Assembly: GCA_035938395.1 (NCBI GenBank)
Contig: DASZGY010000080.1
Span: 4,358 to 68,357, forward strand
Direction of reading: 5' to 3'
DNA: 64,000 nucleotides
From: JALZAA01 sp035938395
GTDB lineage: Bacteria; Actinomycetota; Acidimicrobiia; IMCC26256; JACDBD01
Below are positions 7,858 through 17,900 of this stretch, piece after piece (positions within the stretch are counted from its first letter, which is position 1; every line of letters starts with the position of its first letter). The position numbers were made by a program, and so were the translations under genes. The notes beneath the pieces were generated by a model. That model did not search any database and was not told the DNA's origin. It saw nothing but the letters and a program-made list of their open reading frames with translations.

Positions 7858-8336
7858 GGCGACGCCGGCGCTCGCAGGCGACCCGACCGCAGGAAATCGT
7901 CCCGGCGGCCGCGATCGGCGAGGCCGAAGCGATGCACGATCCACGCGCATGCCGCCAGGCCCGCCAGCTCTTCGAGCACGACGATGCCGGCCGCGGGAAG
8001 GAGCGCGCCGTCGGGCAGCGAGGCGCCCGTGAACGGCCACCAGAACACGTCGGTGTTCGTCCAGGCGGCAGACAGGACGAGGCCGCAGAACGCGCCGATG
8101 GGGAGACACAGGAGGCGACGGCGCAGGAGGCGGGGCCTCCCGATGGTCAGCAGCATCACGGCGACGAGCAGCACGACGCTCCCCAGCAGTGTGTGGCCGT
8201 AGGCGAGGCCGACGAACGGGAGGTCGACGGCGAGCGGGAGCAGGGAGCCGGCGACGACGAGCCGGTAGTCGACGCCCGCGCTCTGGAACACGAAGTAGAC
8301 GAGCAGGACCGAGAGCCCCGCGTACCAGAACAGCAT
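7854..8336 (-). CDS. conserved membrane protein, DUF457/metal-dependent-hydrolase-like
   Basis: A 160-residue integral membrane protein with four or five hydrophobic segments. The stretch VVAGSLLPLAVDLPFVGLAYGHTLLGSV resembles the GxxLPDxD...HxxxxS pattern of YdjM/DUF457 membrane-bound hydrolases, although the first Asp is replaced by Leu. It starts 4 bases downstream of the RNase HI stop and overlaps the phosphatase start by 4 bases, so it belongs firmly to the operon. Its insertion between the RNase HI and phosphatase genes is the unusual point. Function unknown. Confidence 0.75.
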   Translation of the reverse strand: MLFWYAGLSVLLVYFVFQSAGVDYRLVVAGSLLPLAVDLPFVGLAYGHTLLGSVVLLVAVMLLTIGRPRLLRRRLLCLPIGAFCGLVLSAAWTNTDVFWWPFTGASLPDGALLPAAGIVVLEELAGLAACAWIVHRFGLADRGRRDDFLRSGRLRAPASP

Positions 8337-8340
8337 GCGC

Positions 8341-8760
8341 TCAGGCGAGGTCGAGGGCGGCGTTGACCAACGCGTCGGCCTCGGTGTTCTGCTCGCGCGG
8401 CACGTGCGTGAGCTCGACGTCCTCGTACTCGGCGAGCAGCTCCCGCGCCCGCTCGTAGTACGGCCGAAGGTGCTGCTGCTTCACCCGGTACCGGCCTTCG
8501 AGCTGACGGACGAGCAGTTGCGAGTCCGCCCTGACACGGACGCGCCGGGCCGGGAACTCGCGGGCGGCCTCGAGCGCGGCGACGAGAGCGCGGTACTCGG
8601 CCACGTTGTTCGTCGCCACCCCTATGCGTTCGCTCACGGTCGCGAGCCGGGTGGGCGGATCGGTGGACGGGTCGAGTACGACGGCGCCGATCGCAGCCGG
8701 GCCCGGATTGCCGCGCGCGCCGCCGTCGCAGTAGATGACGAGCTCGCGCCGTGCTGTCAC
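8341..8760 (-). CDS. ribonuclease HI family protein
   Basis: A 139-residue RNase H domain that cleaves RNA in RNA/DNA hybrids. The four acidic active-site positions are visible: the Asp of IYCDGGARGNPG, the Glu of NNVAEYRAL, the Asp of RADSQLLVRQL and the last Asp in NTEADALVN. The GTG at 8760 overlaps the stop of the zinc-ribbon gene (GTGA), which fixes the start and indicates coupling. It matches the N-terminal half of the mycobacterial bifunctional protein Rv2228c. Related stand-alone proteins are sometimes annotated as reverse-transcriptase-like or RnhA. Confidence 0.9.
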   Translation of the reverse strand: MTARRELVIYCDGGARGNPGPAAIGAVVLDPSTDPPTRLATVSERIGVATNNVAEYRALVAALEAAREFPARRVRVRADSQLLVRQLEGRYRVKQQHLRPYYERARELLAEYEDVELTHVPREQNTEADALVNAALDLA

Positions 8761-9485
8761 GGCACGAGGATGCAGCCGCAGTTGTCGCAGTGGGCGACCG
8801 TCCCCGGCGGGCTCTTTCGGATGCGCTCCGCCTCCACCGACGGGATGGACAGGTGGCATCCCTGGCACGTGTTGCCGTTCAGGCGCGCCGCGCCGATGCC
8901 CCGGGCGCGCTCACGGCACCGCTGATAGTCGTCGAGCAGCGCGGCGTCGAGGGTTGCGGCGATCTCGTCGCGGGCGGCGCGCTCGCCACCCAGCTCCTCG
9001 TCGATCTCCCCTTCAACCTCGCCCAAGGCTGCGCCGAGGCGCTCCGCTTCGGACTCCAGCTCGCCGACACGCGCCCGGAGGGTCTCGACTTCGGCGTCGA
9101 TGGACTCGCGCCGCTCCATGACCTCGAGCTCGCGGTCCTCGAGGCCGCGACGGTGGCGCCGAAGCTGGTCCACGTCGGCTTGGAGCGCCTGGAGCTCCCG
9201 AGGCGAGCTCACCTCGCCCGAGTACATGCGCCGCTCGACTTCCGCCGCCTTGTCCTCGAGCGACCTCGCTTCGTCGTCGTAGCGCTGCTCCTCGCGTGCC
9301 ACCTCCTCGCGACGTGCCGTCGCCTCCGCGAGCTGCGCGCCGGCTGCGGTCAGCTCGCTCCGCACCGATTCGAGCGCGGCGCGCTCGGGGAGCGTGTCGC
9401 GCCGGTGGGTGAGGCGGTCGATGGCGGTGTCGCGGGTCTGGAGCTCGAGCAGCGTGTCGAGCATCACTGAAGCGTCCGCGGCCAC
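8757..9485 (-). CDS. zinc-ribbon, coiled-coil protein (C4-type, CT398/Rv2229c-like)
   Basis: A 242-residue protein with a long alpha-helical, charged coiled coil (about residues 10-180) and a C-terminal zinc ribbon with two pairs of cysteines, CQGC and CDNCGC. This is the architecture of the CT398/HP0958 family and of mycobacterial Rv2229c, implicated as chaperone- or nucleic-acid-related adaptors. It heads the four-gene operon with RNase HI, the membrane protein and the phosphatase. The start is taken as the GTG at 9485; an ATG at 9464 is also possible. Relatives in other phyla act in flagellar and sigma-54 regulation, but no flagellar gene is seen here. Confidence 0.85.
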   Translation of the reverse strand: MAADASVMLDTLLELQTRDTAIDRLTHRRDTLPERAALESVRSELTAAGAQLAEATARREEVAREEQRYDDEARSLEDKAAEVERRMYSGEVSSPRELQALQADVDQLRRHRRGLEDRELEVMERRESIDAEVETLRARVGELESEAERLGAALGEVEGEIDEELGGERAARDEIAATLDAALLDDYQRCRERARGIGAARLNGNTCQGCHLSIPSVEAERIRKSPPGTVAHCDNCGCILVP

Positions 9486-9529
9486 TCTCCCGAGCCTAAC
9501 GAGTGGACTGAGCGGAGCCCGACATGCGC

Positions 9530-11671
9530 CTACCCGCCCGGGCCGGGGTTGGCGGGGTTGGTCCGCGGCGGCGGGACGGTCGGCGCCGTCGGCCCCGGTG
9601 CGGGCGTCGGCGCCGGCGTAGGCGCGGGCGCAGGGGCGGGTGCCGGCGCCGGCGCCGGCGTAGGCGCGGCGTCGGTCGACGGAGGCGGAGGCGGCAGCGC
9701 GGGCTTGTCCGTGCGGCCCTGGACCGGGTCGATGAAGTGTCCGGGCGCGTCACAGTTCGGACCCGGGCTCGGGAACGCGTTGTCGGGCGTGTTCTGGGTC
9801 GCCGGGATCATGAAGTTGCGCCAGATCGTGTTCGGGATCCCGGCCCCGAACCCGGCGCCTGGTTGGTCGACATCGGGATTGCCGTGCCAGACGAACGACA
9901 CGAGGTCGGGCGTTCCGCCGAGGAACGCGGAGCTGATCTGGTTGTCGTTGGTGCCGGTCTTGCCGAACGCGTCCTTGCCCGGGATCCCCTTGCCGGCGGC
10001 GGTGCCGCTCTCGATCGGGCCGTGGAGGATGCTCACCTCGCAGTTGGCGACGTCGGGGTCGAGGACGCGGGTGCCGGGCCGGCCGGTCTCGTCGAACACG
10101 ACCTTTCCGTCGGCGCCGACGACCTTCGACACGAAGATCGGGTCGTGGTGCACTCCGCCTCCCCCGATCGTCGCGCCGATGTTCGCCATTTCGACCGGCG
10201 TGATCGAGATGACGCCCAACGTGAACGTGAGCACCTTCCATTCGTTGACGGGCTGGCGGCCGGAGACGTTGGGCCGCATGCCCATCTTCTGCGCCAGGTC
10301 GATGACCTTGTCGATGCCGACGCCCGTCGACATGCGCACGAACGCGCAGTTGACCGAGTCGGCGGTCGCCTTGTCGACGGTCATCAAGCCGCCACCGGGC
10401 TCGGCGTTCGACGTCGATTCGCGCCCGAAACCGGGGACCGAGCACGGGTCGGTGCCGTCGACCTGGTCGTTGCGCGAGTAGCCGTTCGCCAGGATCGTGG
10501 CGAGGGTCGTGACCTTGAAGCTCGAGCCGACCTGACGCCCGGCGCCATCGGTGGAGAGGTTGAACTTCGACTGGCTGAACGGCCGGTTGTCGGCCATCGC
10601 CTTCACGTAGCCGGTCTTCGGGTCCATCGCCACGAGCGCGGCGCCGAAGCCCGCCTTGGCACCCCGCAGCCCGCTCGCCACCGCGTCGTCGGCCATGCCC
10701 TGCAGGTTCGGGTCCTCGGTCGTGTAGACCTTCAGGCCGCCCTGGAGGACCTTGTCGCGCCGCTCCTGGGGCGTCGCCCCCAGCCGCGGGTCGCTGAACA
10801 GCACCTGCTGCGCGTGCTCGGCCCACGCGTTCTCGGGACGCAGCTCGGACGTGGGCTTCACCGTCGGCATCGGCTCCTGGGTGGCCAGGTCGGCCTGCGC
10901 CTGGGTGATGTCATGAGCCTTGACCATCCCCGTCAGCACCTCGGCGCGCCGCTTGACGGCGGCGTCGGGGTGCACGAAGGGATTGTCGCCCTCCGGGTTT
11001 CGGATCACCCCCGCCATCAACGCGGCCTCGCCGACCGTGAGCTCGCTCAGCGCCTTGCCGCGCACGCCGAACGGTGCCGAGGGATCCGGCGTGAGAAAGA
11101 ACCGCCGCACCGTCGCCTTCACGCCGTAGGACCCCTGCCCGAAGTAGACGGTGTTGAGGTACTGCTTGAGGATCTCGCGCTTCGAGTACTTGTCGTTCAG
11201 GCGGTAGGCGAGGATGAGCTCCTTCGCCTTCCGTTGCAGGTCCTGCTTGTTGCCGAGGATCCTGTTCTTGACGAGCTGCTGCGTGATCGTCGATCCGCCC
11301 TGGCTGATCTTCCCCTTCGTGAGGTTGTCGACGAACGCCCGCGAGACGCCGCCGACGTCGATGCCCGGGTTCTTCCAGAACGTCTTGTCCTCGGTGTCGA
11401 TCACCGCGTTGATCAGGATCTGCGGGACCTCGGAGAGCTCAGCCGGCTCACGGTCCTGCACACCGAGCTTGCCGATCTGATTGCCGGCCGCGTCGTACAC
11501 GAGCGTCGGCGAGGACAGCTCGCCCAGGCTCTTCACGGTGCCGGTGTAGTGCTGCGCGGTCGCGATCTGACGGACACCCGGGACGAGTGCTGCGAAGCAC
11601 ACCCCGAGAGTGAGGCCGCCGACCAGAACGATGGCCGCCAACCGCGTGAGGACACGTGCGGAGTTCGGCAT
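9530..11671 (-). CDS. class A penicillin-binding protein (transglycosylase/transpeptidase)
   Basis: A bifunctional peptidoglycan synthase of 713 residues. One membrane helix (residues 11-31) anchors it. The GT51 glycosyltransferase domain has the catalytic Glu94 in DTEDKTFW and the QGGSTITQQL motif at 124-133. The transpeptidase domain has SxxK (Ser383-Lys386), SxN (Ser439-Asn441) and KTGT (571-574). The last 70 residues are a low-complexity Pro/Ala repeat, as in PonA-type proteins, probably spanning or binding the wall. The ATG at 11671 has a GGAG seven bases upstream and is preferred over the GTG at 11692. It is divergent from the nuclease-helicase genes. Confidence 0.95.
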   Translation of the reverse strand: MPNSARVLTRLAAIVLVGGLTLGVCFAALVPGVRQIATAQHYTGTVKSLGELSSPTLVYDAAGNQIGKLGVQDREPAELSEVPQILINAVIDTEDKTFWKNPGIDVGGVSRAFVDNLTKGKISQGGSTITQQLVKNRILGNKQDLQRKAKELILAYRLNDKYSKREILKQYLNTVYFGQGSYGVKATVRRFFLTPDPSAPFGVRGKALSELTVGEAALMAGVIRNPEGDNPFVHPDAAVKRRAEVLTGMVKAHDITQAQADLATQEPMPTVKPTSELRPENAWAEHAQQVLFSDPRLGATPQERRDKVLQGGLKVYTTEDPNLQGMADDAVASGLRGAKAGFGAALVAMDPKTGYVKAMADNRPFSQSKFNLSTDGAGRQVGSSFKVTTLATILANGYSRNDQVDGTDPCSVPGFGRESTSNAEPGGGLMTVDKATADSVNCAFVRMSTGVGIDKVIDLAQKMGMRPNVSGRQPVNEWKVLTFTLGVISITPVEMANIGATIGGGGVHHDPIFVSKVVGADGKVVFDETGRPGTRVLDPDVANCEVSILHGPIESGTAAGKGIPGKDAFGKTGTNDNQISSAFLGGTPDLVSFVWHGNPDVDQPGAGFGAGIPNTIWRNFMIPATQNTPDNAFPSPGPNCDAPGHFIDPVQGRTDKPALPPPPPSTDAAPTPAPAPAPAPAPAPTPAPTPAPGPTAPTVPPPRTNPANPGPGG

Positions 11672-11751
11672 GGGGAGGCTCCAGGATGGCACACCGGGCC
11701 CGAAATCACGCAGCGGCCCACATCGCCCGGGTAGCCGTCACACGGCGTCGG

Positions 11752-11757
11752 TACCCT
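11752..11757 (+). promoter_or_regulatory. putative -10 element (TACCCT) before the AddB-like gene
   Basis: TACCCT ends 9 bases before the ATG at 11767, again close enough for a near-leaderless transcript. A GGAG four bases before the ATG could still act in translation. Confidence 0.35.
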
Positions 11758-11766
11758 CCCGGAGCA

Positions 11767-14700
11767 ATGGTTCGCGTGCAACTCGTCGAGCACGGCCCCG
11801 CGGCGCGGAAGGCGCTGCGGGAGGCCGTCCGTTCGGCGAAGGGCATGGACCCGCTGGCGCCGGTCACGGTGGCCGTCCCCTCGACGTACGCGGGCCTCGC
11901 GCTCCGCCGGGCCCTGGCGACGCCCGACGGTCTCGTGAACGTGCGGTTCCTCGCCCTCGCCCGGCTGGCGGAGCTGCTCGGCGCGCCGGCGCTGGCGGCG
12001 GAGCGGCGCCGGCCGCTCACGCGCCCCCTGCGGGCCGAGGCGGTGCGGGCCGTGCTCGCCGACGCCGGGAAGCCGCTCGGCCCGGTTGCGAGCCACCCCG
12101 CGACCGAGCGGGCGCTCGATGCGTCGTTCCTCGAGCTGCGCCGGGCCGGTGACGACTCCCTCGAGCAGCTCGCCCGAGCCGGCGACCCGGCCGCGTCGGT
12201 GGCGCGTCTCTACCCCGAGTTCCGGTCCCGCACGGCCGGCTTCTATGACGACGAGGACCTCGCATTCGCCGCCGCCGCTGCGCTGGCGGGCGACGCGCCC
12301 GCGCTGCGCGAGATCGGGCACGTCGTGCTGCACCTCCCGACGCGCCTGTCGCCGGGCGAGACCGAGCTCGTGCGGGCGTTGGGGGCGGCCGGTCGGCTGC
12401 GCGCGCTGCTCGGCCTGACCGGGGATCCCGCCGCGGACGCCCACGTCGAGGAGCTGGCAGCAGCGCTCGGCGGCACGGAAACGCCCGAGCACGGGGCTTC
12501 GCCTGTGCTTCCGACCGGCACCGCGATCGTCAGCGCGCCCGACCCGGAGGACGAGCTGCGCGCCGTCGTCCGCGATGTCATGGCGCGCGCGTCCTCGGGG
12601 ACACCTCTGCATCGCGTTGCGATCCTCTTCCGGGTCGACGAGCCGTACGCGCGGCTCGCGCAAGAGCTCCTCGACGCGGCCGATGTTCCCTGGAGTGGCC
12701 CGTCGACGCGTCGCCTCGCGGAGACGACCGCGGGACGCGTGCTCCTCGGGCTGCTGCGACTGCCGGACGGTGACTTCGCGCGCGACACGGTCGTCGACTG
12801 GATCGCCTCGGGGCCGGTGCGCGACCCCTCCGACGGCCGCGCCGTCCCGGCCAGTCGCTGGGACACCTTGTCGCGCGAGGCCGGCATCGTCACCGGGCTC
12901 GCACAGTGGAACGAGCGACTGACCCGGCTCTCACGGCACCTGGCCGCCGACCTCGCGGCGACGGACGACGACGAGCTGAGCGAAGGCGCGCGACGTCATC
13001 GCGAAGCCGACCTCGAGCACGTCGAACACCTCTCCCGGTTCGTCGCCGACCTCGGCGCGCGCCTCGCGCCGCCGTCCCCGGGTACCTGGCCCCGCCTCGC
13101 GGCGTGGGCACGCGAGCTGCTCGACCGCTACCTCGGCGGCGAGGGTCTGCGCGTGAGCTGGCCCGAGGCGGAGGTCGAGGCGGCGCGGCAGGTCGCCGAC
13201 GCGCTCGACGGCTTGGCGGCGCTGGCCGAGATCCGCGCCGAGGCGTCGCTGCCCACCTTCGTGCGCGCGCTCGAGTCCGAGCTGGACGCGCCGGCCGGCC
13301 GCGTGGGGAGCTTCGGCGCCGGCGTGTTCGTCGGCGGTCTGCGCCACGCGTACGGCGGCGACTTCGACGTCGTGCATGTCGTCGGCATGGCCGAGGGTGC
13401 GTTCCCGCCTCTGGGACGCGAGGATCCGTTGATCCCCGACCGGGCTCGTCGCGTCACGGGAACGGCGCTCCCCGTCCACGCGGTCCGGCGAGCAGAGGAA
13501 CGCCGCGACTACCTGGCCGCGCTCGCGACCGCGCCGGTGCGGTTGCTCTCTTCTCCGCGCGCCGACCCTCGCGCACAACGGAAGCGCCTGCCGGCGCGGT
13601 GGCTGCTCGAGACCGCGAGCTCCCTGCTCGGCGGGACGGTGGGCGCCGAGGAGCTGACCCGGCTCGGGAGCACCGAGTGGTTGCACGTCGTTCCGTCGTT
13701 CGAGGCGGGTGTGTGCGCCCCGGGAGAGGAAGGATCGCTGACGGAGCGCGACCTCCGCAGCCTGCGCATCTGGCAGGAACGTCGACGGCCGCTCGAGCGC
13801 CACCCGCTGATCGCGGCGACGCCGTCGCTCGCGGCAGGTGTCACCGCGTTGCGCGCGCGCCGCACGGCCGCGCTCACGCGGTTCGACGGCAACGTCGGAG
13901 CCGTTCCGGGCCTCCTGCCCGACGAGGACGACGCGGTGTCCCCGACTTCCCTCGAGAGCTGGGCCACGTGCCCGTTCCGCTACCTGCTCCAGCGCGTGCT
14001 GCGGGTACGAGAGGTGGAGCGCCCCGAGGCCACCGACCGCATCGGTCCGCTCGAACGCGGCAGGCTCGTGCACGCGGTGCTCGCCGAGTTCCTCGACGGT
14101 GTCGAGCCCCGGACCGCACCCGACCAGCCGTGGGACGACGCCGAGCGGGGGCTGCTCCTGGCGATCGGCGAGCGGTACTGCAACGAGGCCGAGAGCGAAG
14201 GCCTCACCGGGCGGCCATTGCTCTGGAAGCTCGACCGGCGGCGGATCCTGCGGGAGCTCGAGGGCTTCCTCGACACCGACGAGGAGATCCGCCGAGCGCT
14301 CGGCGTCGTGCCCAAGGCGAGAGCACGCGAGCTCGCGTTTGGTTTCGGCGGGGATACCGGTGCCCCCGCGACCATCACGCTCGCGGACGGCCGCGTCGTG
14401 CGGTTCCACGGGTTCATCGACCGCGTCGACCAGGGCCCGAGCGGGTCGCCGATCGTCGTCTTCGATTACAAGACGGGTCGGCCCGAGGATCCCACCAAGG
14501 GGCTCGAGCGCGGCAACAAGCTCCAGCTTCCCGTGTACGCGTTGGCGATGGCCGGTGACGACCGGAAGGCCGACGTGCAGGCGTACTACTGGTCGACGCG
14601 CGCGTTCGGCACCGAGGCGCTTGCGGGGATCAAGCTCGACGAGCCGACGCTCGATCAGTTCACCGACAACGTCTCGACCATCGTCGAGGGCATCGGCGCC

Positions 14701-14907
14701 GGCGTGTTCCCCGCGTTCCCCGACAAGCCCCGCCAGGATGGCCGCGGGCGCGAGACGTGGGAAAACTGCTGCTACTGCGCGTTCGACCGCGTCTGCGCGC
14801 CTGCGCGCGACGACGACTGGACCCGCAAGCGGGCCGACCCGGTCGTGGCGCGGTTTCGGCAGCTGGCCGACCCGCCGCCGCAGGCGGCCGAGGAGGTCGA
14901 GTCGTGA
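11767..14907 (+). CDS. AddB-like PD-(D/E)XK nuclease subunit with Fe-S cluster ligands
   Basis: A 1046-residue protein of the RecB-exonuclease/AddB type. The C-terminal nuclease domain has the motif FDYKTGR (Asp900, Lys902) followed by LQLPVYALAM. The iron-sulfur ligands fit the AddB pattern: one distant cysteine, Cys735 in ATCPFRYLL, then Cys1001, Cys1004 and Cys1010 spaced C-x2-C-x5-C. The N-terminus (VTVAVPSTYAGLALRRAL) sits where a Walker A would be expected but has no GxGKT, so the helicase-like part is probably inactive and may only scan DNA. It is coupled by a GTGA overlap to the AddA-like helicase. The pair should process double-strand breaks for recombination. Confidence 0.9.
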   Translation: MVRVQLVEHGPAARKALREAVRSAKGMDPLAPVTVAVPSTYAGLALRRALATPDGLVNVRFLALARLAELLGAPALAAERRRPLTRPLRAEAVRAVLADAGKPLGPVASHPATERALDASFLELRRAGDDSLEQLARAGDPAASVARLYPEFRSRTAGFYDDEDLAFAAAAALAGDAPALREIGHVVLHLPTRLSPGETELVRALGAAGRLRALLGLTGDPAADAHVEELAAALGGTETPEHGASPVLPTGTAIVSAPDPEDELRAVVRDVMARASSGTPLHRVAILFRVDEPYARLAQELLDAADVPWSGPSTRRLAETTAGRVLLGLLRLPDGDFARDTVVDWIASGPVRDPSDGRAVPASRWDTLSREAGIVTGLAQWNERLTRLSRHLAADLAATDDDELSEGARRHREADLEHVEHLSRFVADLGARLAPPSPGTWPRLAAWARELLDRYLGGEGLRVSWPEAEVEAARQVADALDGLAALAEIRAEASLPTFVRALESELDAPAGRVGSFGAGVFVGGLRHAYGGDFDVVHVVGMAEGAFPPLGREDPLIPDRARRVTGTALPVHAVRRAEERRDYLAALATAPVRLLSSPRADPRAQRKRLPARWLLETASSLLGGTVGAEELTRLGSTEWLHVVPSFEAGVCAPGEEGSLTERDLRSLRIWQERRRPLERHPLIAATPSLAAGVTALRARRTAALTRFDGNVGAVPGLLPDEDDAVSPTSLESWATCPFRYLLQRVLRVREVERPEATDRIGPLERGRLVHAVLAEFLDGVEPRTAPDQPWDDAERGLLLAIGERYCNEAESEGLTGRPLLWKLDRRRILRELEGFLDTDEEIRRALGVVPKARARELAFGFGGDTGAPATITLADGRVVRFHGFIDRVDQGPSGSPIVVFDYKTGRPEDPTKGLERGNKLQLPVYALAMAGDDRKADVQAYYWSTRAFGTEALAGIKLDEPTLDQFTDNVSTIVEGIGAGVFPAFPDKPRQDGRGRETWENCCYCAFDRVCAPARDDDWTRKRADPVVARFRQLADPPPQAAEEVES

Positions 14908-17900
14908 CCGTCGACGCCGCCGCACGCGACGCCATCCGCGACCTCCACGATGCCACTCTTTTCGTCGAGGCCGGCGCGGGTACGGGCAAGACCACCGCGC
15001 TCGTCGAGCGGGTCGTGTCGTTGATCGCGCGCGGCCGCGTCGAGATCCGCCAGCTGGCGGCGATCACGTTCACCGAAGCCGCCGCGGGCGAGCTGCGCGA
15101 CCGTATCCGCACGCGCCTCGAGCAGAGCACGACCGACCCGGTGCTCGCCCCCGACGAACGAGAACGGTGCCGGGTGGCGCTCGAGGACGTCGATGACGCC
15201 GCGCTCTCGACGCTGCACGGCTTCGCCCAGCGGATCCTCGCCGAGCACCCCCTCGAGGCGGGGCTCCCACCCCGGTTCGAGGTGGTCGACGACGTCGAGG
15301 CGGCCGTGGGCTTCGAGGAGCGCTGGGGCGTGTTCCTCGACGCGATCGTCGCCGACCCGGAGCTCGAGCCGGTCCTGCTCCCGGCGCTGGCGCTGGGCGT
15401 CGACTTCGACCACTTGCGCCGAGTCGCACGCGTCCTGCACGAGCACTACGAGCGGCTGCGTTCCTCGTCCGCATCGGCTTCGGGGGTCGGTGCGCCGGCC
15501 CCCGCGGTCGACCTGGGGCCGGTCCTGGCGCCTCTCGAGCAGGCAGTCGCGCGGCTCGTCGACTGTGGTGTCCCGCAGGACAAGCTCTTCCAGCACATCC
15601 ACGGGCTCGCCGGATGGGCCGACGTCCTGCGCGGCGCGACCGACGACCTCGACCGCCTCGACCTGCTCGGCGAGATGCCGAAGTTCGCAACGAACGTGGG
15701 GCGGCGCACGAACTGGCGCTGTCCCGTCGAGGAGGTACGAGACCTGCTCGGGCAGGCGGATGCAGCGCGCATCACGCTCGTCCGCCGGCAGCAGCAGGCG
15801 ACCCTCGACGTGCTGGTTGCCCGATTGCGCGGCTTCGCGCGGGGCTACGCCGACGAGCGGCGTCGTGACGGCCGCATCGAGTTCCACGACCTGCTCGTAC
15901 TGGCGCGGGACGTGCTGCAACGCAACCCGGGCGTGCGCGCCGCGCTCCGCGAGCGGTTCCGGGTCCTCCTGATCGACGAGTTCCAGGACACCGATCCCCT
16001 GCAGATCGAGATCGCCGTGCTGCTTGCGTCGGACGACCCCGACGCGGGCACGCGGCCGTGGTGGGAAGTGTCCATCGCGCCGGGCCGGGCGTTCTTCGTC
16101 GGCGACCCGAAGCAGTCGATCTACCGCTTCCGGCGGGCCGACCTGGAGCTGTACCACCGCGTCGAGCAGGAGCTGCTCGACGGCCGACAAGAGCTCACCC
16201 AGAACTTCCGGTCCGTGCCCGGGATACTCGACTGGGTGAACCACATCTTCTCCCGCCTCTTCGACACTCACGGGGATGGTGCGCAAGCCGCGCACGTGCA
16301 GTTGGTCGCCGAGCGGGATCCCTCCCCCACGTCGGTGCCGCCCGTCGCCACCTTCGGTGGGCCGGCCGACGTGCAGCACGTCGCCGAGGTCCGCGCCGTC
16401 GAGGCCGACGCCGTCGCCGCGCTCGCCCGACGGATCAAGGACGACGCGTGGCAGATCGTCGACCCGGTCACCGGGGAGATTCGCCTCGCCCGGTACGACG
16501 ACGTCGCCCTGCTGCTCCCGACGCGCACGGCGCTCCCCGACCTGGAGGACGCGCTCGAGCGCGCCGACGTGCCCGTCCGAATCGAGAGCCAGTCGCTCGT
16601 CTTCTCGACGGCCGAGATACGCGACTTGCTGTCCATCCTGGGCGCGCTCGACGATCCGACCGACGAGATCGCGCTGATCGCGTCACTGCGGTCGCCGGCG
16701 TTCGGCTGCGGAGACGACGAGATCTTCGATTACTACCGCCGCGGCGGGCGGTGGGATTACCGGCGGCCCGCGCCGGACGACATGCCGCTCGACCATCCCG
16801 TTGTCGCGGCTCTTGCCGCGCTCCGGCGGCTCCACGATGCGCGCTGGTGGCAATCGGTCAGTCAGACGGTCGAGGCGATCGTGCGGGAACGCCGCATGTT
16901 GGAGCTCGCGGTCACGCACCGGCGACCGCGCGACCACTGGAGGCGCGTCCGGTTCTTCGTCGATCAGGCGCGGGCGTACGAAGCCGCCTCCGGTCGCGGG
17001 CTGCGCGGCTTCATCGAGTGGGTCCAGCAGCTGGCGGACGAGCGTGCCCGCGCCGTCGAGATCGTCGTGCCCGAGCCCGACGACGACGCGCTCCGTGTGC
17101 TCACGGTGCACGGCGCCAAGGGACTGGAGTTTCCGATCGTGATCCTCGCCGGGCTCAACGTCAGCCCGCCGAACCGCGCGACGCCCGTGCTGTGGAACCC
17201 CGACGGGACGTTCGAGGTCCGGGTCGGGCGCGTCGCGCAAGGCACCCGCTTCGAGACCGCCGGGTGGCACGACCGGTCGCAGCGCGAGGACGAGCTCGAC
17301 GCCGCCGAACGGCTGCGGCTGCTCTACGTTGCGGCGACCCGCGCCCGCGACCACTTGCTCGTGAGCCTGTACCACAAGCGCACGGACCGAATCGACTGCC
17401 ACGCCGCGCTGTTGTGCGAGCACGCAGATGACGCACCCGCGGCCGTCCTCGACTTCGAGGCCGACGGTGTCGACGGCGCCCAAGGGGCGAGTTTCCCCTC
17501 GGCGCCGGGACCAGCCGACGCCGAAGCCGAAGAGGAGCCCGGCGAGCGTGACCGCTGGATCGCGGCGCGCGCCGCGCTGCTCGCCCGCGCCGGCCGTCCC
17601 GCGACCGTCGCCGCCACGACCCTCGCAAAGGAGCCTTCGGCCCCGGCGGATCCCGGCCCCGAGGCCGGGGTCGAGAAGGACGAGCCCGTCGACGACCGGC
17701 CCGCCTGGCGGCGGGGGCGCGCGGGCACGTCGGTGGGGCGGGCCGTGCACGCCGTCCTCCAGACCGTCGACCTCGCCACCGGCGACGGTCTCGACAACAC
17801 CGCCCGAGCGCAGGCGCTCGCCGAGGGGATCCCCCAGCGGGAGGCGGAGATCCGGGCCCTGGCTCGCAGCGTCCTCCAGTCGAGCACGGTGCGCGGCGCG

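Noticed and set aside
9578..9700. Pro/Ala repeat region as a possible DNA repeat or mobile-element end
   Set aside because: It is the low-complexity C-terminal tail of the penicillin-binding protein; repeat units are codon-level (GCCGGCGCC-like) and inside the frame.
9524..11734. 736-codon plus-strand frame opposite the penicillin-binding protein gene
   Set aside because: Antisense shadow of a gene with complete GT51 and transpeptidase motifs.
12931..14925. 664-codon minus-strand frame opposite the AddB-like gene
   Set aside because: Antisense shadow; no domain recognised, while the plus strand has nuclease and Fe-S motifs.
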